From Verrucomicrobiota bacterium (GTDB taxonomy: Bacteria > Verrucomicrobiota > Verrucomicrobiia > Opitutales > Opitutaceae): a stretch of 50,046 nucleotides of DNA. Position 1 is the stretch's first letter; every line of letters starts with the position of its first letter. The DNA is taken from assembly GCA_963205455.1 (NCBI GenBank), contig CAUJJL010000060.1:1-50046 (forward strand). Reading direction: 5' to 3'. Shown piece after piece: positions 46,966 to 50,046 of the stretch. A program made the position numbers and the translations under genes. The notes below the pieces were generated by a model. That model was not told the origin of the DNA. It saw nothing but the letters and a program-made list of their open reading frames with translations, and searched no databases.

Positions 46966-48588
46966 ATGCATAGCCGCCGCTGGTGTTCATGCGAGGGCTT
47001 TTTTTTCGACAACCTGGCAACTGACTCCGCGTGGATCAGGGAGGTCGGCATTCTCCGCCTGCCGCCCCTCGACGAACCGCTCATGCTGAGGATTCGCGGA
47101 AACTTTCTGCCCGCCCCCGAGGGAAACGCGGGTGAGGCTGCCTACCCGGGCCTCAGGATCCACGTTCCGGCATCAAACGGGTCCTATCGCGTTTCTGCAC
47201 CAGCGCAGGGCGGCGACTGGGAGATAACGATTTCAGTTCCCCAAGGTTCAGCCAGCCAGCCACCAGAGATCCGGTTTCACCTAACCGGAGTGGCATGGAC
47301 CAACGCCCTCGCCTGGCTGGGGCGGATATCTCGGATTCCGTTTCTCCAGCGTTTTCGCGCACAAAACCTGAACCGTCGGTTGCGCATCTCAAGCGTCGGC
47401 ACGGTCAATGGCGAAGCCCTTGTGGACTTCGGCAATCGCCAGTCTCCCTTCGTTCCCGAGTTCACGCGAAAACATCTGAAACTCGGCATCAATATCGTCG
47501 GATTCCTCACCGCCGATCTTGGAGTTGGCGAAAGCGCACGCTGCATGGTTCGCGCCGCCGATGCCGTAGCCCTCCCCTCCGCACTGATCAACCTCCGCCT
47601 CCACTGCAAAAATCCGAACGGCGACACGACCTATGCCTCCCGCCTCGTTGCTGATCCGGTCCACCCGGTAAACATTGTTCACGTGGACCCACCCGCATCG
47701 CTGGATATCGAGCACCACCACGGAAGCAGCTTCCGAACCGGCCACTACAACATCGGTTACTGGGCATGGGAATTGCCCGACTTTCCGGACGCATGGATGC
47801 GCGCCTTCGATTGCTTCGACGAGATCTGGTGTCCGAGCGAATTCGTCCGCGCCGCCATCGGCCTCAAGTCGCCGATTCCGGTCCTGTCGATGCCGCATGC
47901 GATCGCATTCGCCCGCCCTGCGGAGTCCCAAACCGTCCTTCGCAATCGATTCGGTCTGCCACAGGACGCCTTTCTGTTCCTCTTCCTCTTTGACCTGAAC
48001 AGCTACGCGGAACGCAAGAACCCCAGGGCCGTTGTCGAGGCCTTCCGCAAAAGCGGACTTCAGCACGAAAGATGCAGACTCGTGATCAAGGTTCACAACG
48101 CCACAGGAAATGAAGCTGATCTGGTATCACTTCGTCAGTCTCTCGAGGATCTTCCAGGATCGGTCGTGATATCCAACACGCTTGCTCGCGACGACGTCTA
48201 CGCGCTCGAAGCTGCATGCGACTGTTTTGTGAGCCTGCATCGTTCCGAAGGCTTCGGCCTCGCCCTCGCCGAGTGCATGTACCTGGGCAAGCCGGTCATC
48301 GCCACCGACTGGTCGGCCAGCACCGAGTTTCTCGATGACGATTGCGGGCTGCCTGTCAGGGCCAGACTGGTGACACTGGATCGCAACCATGGTCCCTATA
48401 CGAAGGGCCAAACCTGGGCCGATCCGGATATCGATCACGCGGCAGCACAGATGCAGCGGATCCGTCATGACGTGAAGCTTCGCTCGGACATCGGTGCGGC
48501 GGCACAAAAGCGCATCGAATCAGGCTACTCTCCGGCACTCATCGGCACCCGGTACCGGCGACGTCTCGAGGCCATCGCCATGAGGTAG
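46966..48588 (+). CDS. Family 1 (GT4-type) glycosyltransferase with N-terminal extension
   Basis: This 540-residue protein has a GT-B glycosyltransferase domain from about residue 165 (LKLGINIVGFLTADLGVGES) with YNIGYWAWELPDFPDAWMRA and the E-x7-E motif HRSEGFGLALAECMYLGKPV (Glu428, Glu436), placing it in the GT1/GT4 clan. The first 150 residues are a beta-rich extension of unknown role; its opening EGFFFDN may distantly recall the C-terminal domains of the adjacent membrane proteins. The frame is open to 46882, but the first residues are repeats of Ser/Arg from low-complexity DNA, so the ATG at 46966 is chosen. It is divergent from the glycan operon and followed by another membrane protein gene. 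Confidence 0.88.
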   Translation: MHSRRWCSCEGFFFDNLATDSAWIREVGILRLPPLDEPLMLRIRGNFLPAPEGNAGEAAYPGLRIHVPASNGSYRVSAPAQGGDWEITISVPQGSASQPPEIRFHLTGVAWTNALAWLGRISRIPFLQRFRAQNLNRRLRISSVGTVNGEALVDFGNRQSPFVPEFTRKHLKLGINIVGFLTADLGVGESARCMVRAADAVALPSALINLRLHCKNPNGDTTYASRLVADPVHPVNIVHVDPPASLDIEHHHGSSFRTGHYNIGYWAWELPDFPDAWMRAFDCFDEIWCPSEFVRAAIGLKSPIPVLSMPHAIAFARPAESQTVLRNRFGLPQDAFLFLFLFDLNSYAERKNPRAVVEAFRKSGLQHERCRLVIKVHNATGNEADLVSLRQSLEDLPGSVVISNTLARDDVYALEAACDCFVSLHRSEGFGLALAECMYLGKPVIATDWSASTEFLDDDCGLPVRARLVTLDRNHGPYTKGQTWADPDIDHAAAQMQRIRHDVKLRSDIGAAAQKRIESGYSPALIGTRYRRRLEAIAMR

Positions 48589-48660
48589 GAAATTTGCTCG
48601 TGTCCACCACCCCAAAAGCCGCCCGCACCGTGGGCCCGCACGACCGCTGAAGGGTCAGCC

Positions 48661-50046
48661 ATGGTCAGCATCCCGATTCACGACGAGGATATTTCAGCGC
48701 GCATTCGCCGACTCTATCCGAGTCTTTTCCTGGTCGTCTTTATTCCGCTCTTTGCGCTGCTCAATGTCAGCAATCGCGAGCTGCTCTTCCAGGTCCCCGC
48801 CTATGAGGAGGGAGACAATGCGGCGAACGCGCTCCAGATCCACAGGGCAAAATCAGGGACAGAACTCTACGGGAACTACTCGCGATTTTCCTTCAACCAT
48901 CCCGGCCCAGGCTTTTTCTACGCCTATGCCCTGGCCGAGGTTATACTCTACGACGAGTTCAAGATCGTGCCCATGCCGCGCAATGCGCATCTCTGGATGA
49001 CACTGCTGATGCAATGCGGATTCTTCTCAGCCGCCCTTGCACTCGCCGCGGCAGCGACTCGCAATCCCGCAGTTGTCATCGGTCTGTCGATGGTGATCGG
49101 TGCCTGGCATTTCGGGCGCATCGAAGGCACATTCTTCGACAACTGGCCGCCCCACGTGCTGCTCATGCCGTTTCTATGCCTGCTCGTGTCGGCGGCGGTT
49201 GTGTCCCTGGGGCGCGGCGAGGGACTCCTCACCTTTGTCCTGTCGGCGTGTTTCCTCGTGCACGGACACATTGCCCAGCCCCTTTTTGTAATCCCTATCT
49301 CCGCAACAGCCATCACCTGTCTGCTGAAACGACGCCTACAGGAAGGCGCACCTCTCATACGCAAGCGGGACTGGGCGGCGCTTTCGATTTCCGCCGTGTT
49401 CCTGCTGCCACTTGTGATCGACCTCTTCCACGGACGGAACAGCAACTTCCACCGCGTCCTGATGCATCTCAGCCATCATTCGGATCACGGGCAGAGTTTC
49501 ACCCAATCGCTCCTCTGTTTCCTCTCGTACTTCGTATACTGCGACGATCAGTCGATCTTCAACAAGGTCACGTCGGTCAGCTACGACCTCTTCAATGAGC
49601 GGATGGGATTCCTTGTCGCCTGGCTTGCGATCACCGCTACTGCCCTTGGATCAGCCTGGTGGTTCAGCCAACGCGATGCGGAGTCACGAACGATTGGGCG
49701 ACTCGGGATCTACTATGTGCTTGGCGTCGTCCTTACCCTGGTCTGGGGCATGCGACAGGATGACGGATTCACGCCCTTCACCAGCTATTTTAACTCCGGC
49801 CTGAATTTCGTCGCCGTGATCATGCTGGCGATGCAGGCATCTCGGTTCCTGATCAGCTGGCGACGCACTCTTGTGACATTCGTCGCAAGCGTTTCCGCAC
49901 TGGCGGCAGCCTGGATTTTCCTTCGCGCCCAGATTGAACCCGACAGCCGAGGCAGGGAGATCGCTGAAAATCTGCCGACATTGTTGCGCGCGGATCCCAT
50001 TCCGGAGTCGGCAAAATTGCTCGAATTTGGTTTCGTGGACGGCGAC
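48661..50046 (+). CDS. Integral membrane protein, GT-C-like (runs off window)
   Basis: An open frame of 462 codons starts at ATG 48661, has an AAGGG ribosome binding site about nine bases ahead, and continues past the window end without a stop, so only the N-terminal part is seen. It begins with a hydrophobic helix (LFLVVFIPLFALLNVSN), then an acidic loop (AYEEGDNAANAL) and FNHPGPGFFYAYALAE, a pattern reminiscent of ArnT-type and related GT-C transferases, followed by at least seven further membrane helices. It follows the family 1 glycosyltransferase in the same direction by 72 bases. Function as a sugar transferase is inferred from topology and context, not from a clear motif. Confidence 0.85.
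   Translation, partial: MVSIPIHDEDISARIRRLYPSLFLVVFIPLFALLNVSNRELLFQVPAYEEGDNAANALQIHRAKSGTELYGNYSRFSFNHPGPGFFYAYALAEVILYDEFKIVPMPRNAHLWMTLLMQCGFFSAALALAAAATRNPAVVIGLSMVIGAWHFGRIEGTFFDNWPPHVLLMPFLCLLVSAAVVSLGRGEGLLTFVLSACFLVHGHIAQPLFVIPISATAITCLLKRRLQEGAPLIRKRDWAALSISAVFLLPLVIDLFHGRNSNFHRVLMHLSHHSDHGQSFTQSLLCFLSYFVYCDDQSIFNKVTSVSYDLFNERMGFLVAWLAITATALGSAWWFSQRDAESRTIGRLGIYYVLGVVLTLVWGMRQDDGFTPFTSYFNSGLNFVAVIMLAMQASRFLISWRRTLVTFVASVSALAAAWIFLRAQIEPDSRGREIAENLPTLLRADPIPESAKLLEFGFVDGD

Overview
The window is GC-rich, densely coding DNA of a Gram-negative bacterium. The best guess for its source is the Verrucomicrobiota, probably an Opitutaceae relative. The clues are the style of the large TonB-dependent receptor (STN domain followed by a VELEKFEVLGSRI-type linker), LpxI for lipid A, OpgG/OpgH for periplasmic glucans, FecR-like and Wza/Wzc-like exopolysaccharide proteins, and gene starts that mostly lack a clear Shine-Dalgarno sequence. 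This is inference from protein families; there is no rRNA in the window to confirm it. No CRISPR array, prophage or insertion sequence was seen, and no stretch longer than 300 bases lacks a gene or RNA.

Layout. 1-4.9 kb: TonB-dependent receptor, TlpA-like thioredoxin and a VOC-fold protein. 5.06-5.15 kb: tRNA-Ser(GCU). 5.2-9.9 kb, minus strand: sulfite reductase (cysI), SAH hydrolase (ahcY, with a clear terminator) and SAM synthetase (metK, with a palindromic operator-like site upstream). 10.1-14.0 kb, plus strand: a phosphorelay cassette (receiver-kinase, lone receiver, a 93-residue protein, a PilB/GspE-type ATPase and an Hpt protein). 14.0-14.6 kb: VapBC toxin-antitoxin with a perfect palindrome before vapB. 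14.8-18.6 kb: site-2 protease with CBS domains, a methyltransferase and a divergent LuxR-type regulator. 18.6-27.5 kb, minus strand: a seven-gene run htrA - inactive htrA paralogue - ribE - uracil-DNA glycosylase - opgG - small tail-anchored protein - opgH. 27.5-30.1 kb: leuS, whose start abuts the htrA start. 30.2-35.1 kb: a four-gene exopolysaccharide export operon (FecR-like, outer-membrane barrel, Wza-like, Wzc-like tyrosine kinase). 35.1-35.6 kb: HicBA toxin-antitoxin. 35.8-39.3 kb: alpha/beta hydrolase, lpxI, DUF151 nuclease and a tRNA-dihydrouridine synthase. 39.4-50.0 kb: a glycan locus with a five-gene minus-strand operon (GT-C-like membrane protein, methyltransferase, second GT-C-like membrane protein, epimerase, GT2) and two divergent plus-strand genes (GT1 and a third membrane protein running off the window end).

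How the genes fit together. Much of the window serves the cell envelope: osmoregulated glucan, exopolysaccharide, lipid A and a surface glycan, with periplasmic quality control by the HtrA pair. metK and ahcY supply and recycle SAM for the methyltransferases. The most unusual groupings are the phosphorelay around a pilus-type ATPase with no DNA-binding output, the active/inactive HtrA pair, the extra protein between OpgG and OpgH, and a beta-rich C-terminal domain shared by two of the glycan membrane proteins. Several gene starts were moved from the longest possible reading frame to a more likely internal start; the entries say where and why.
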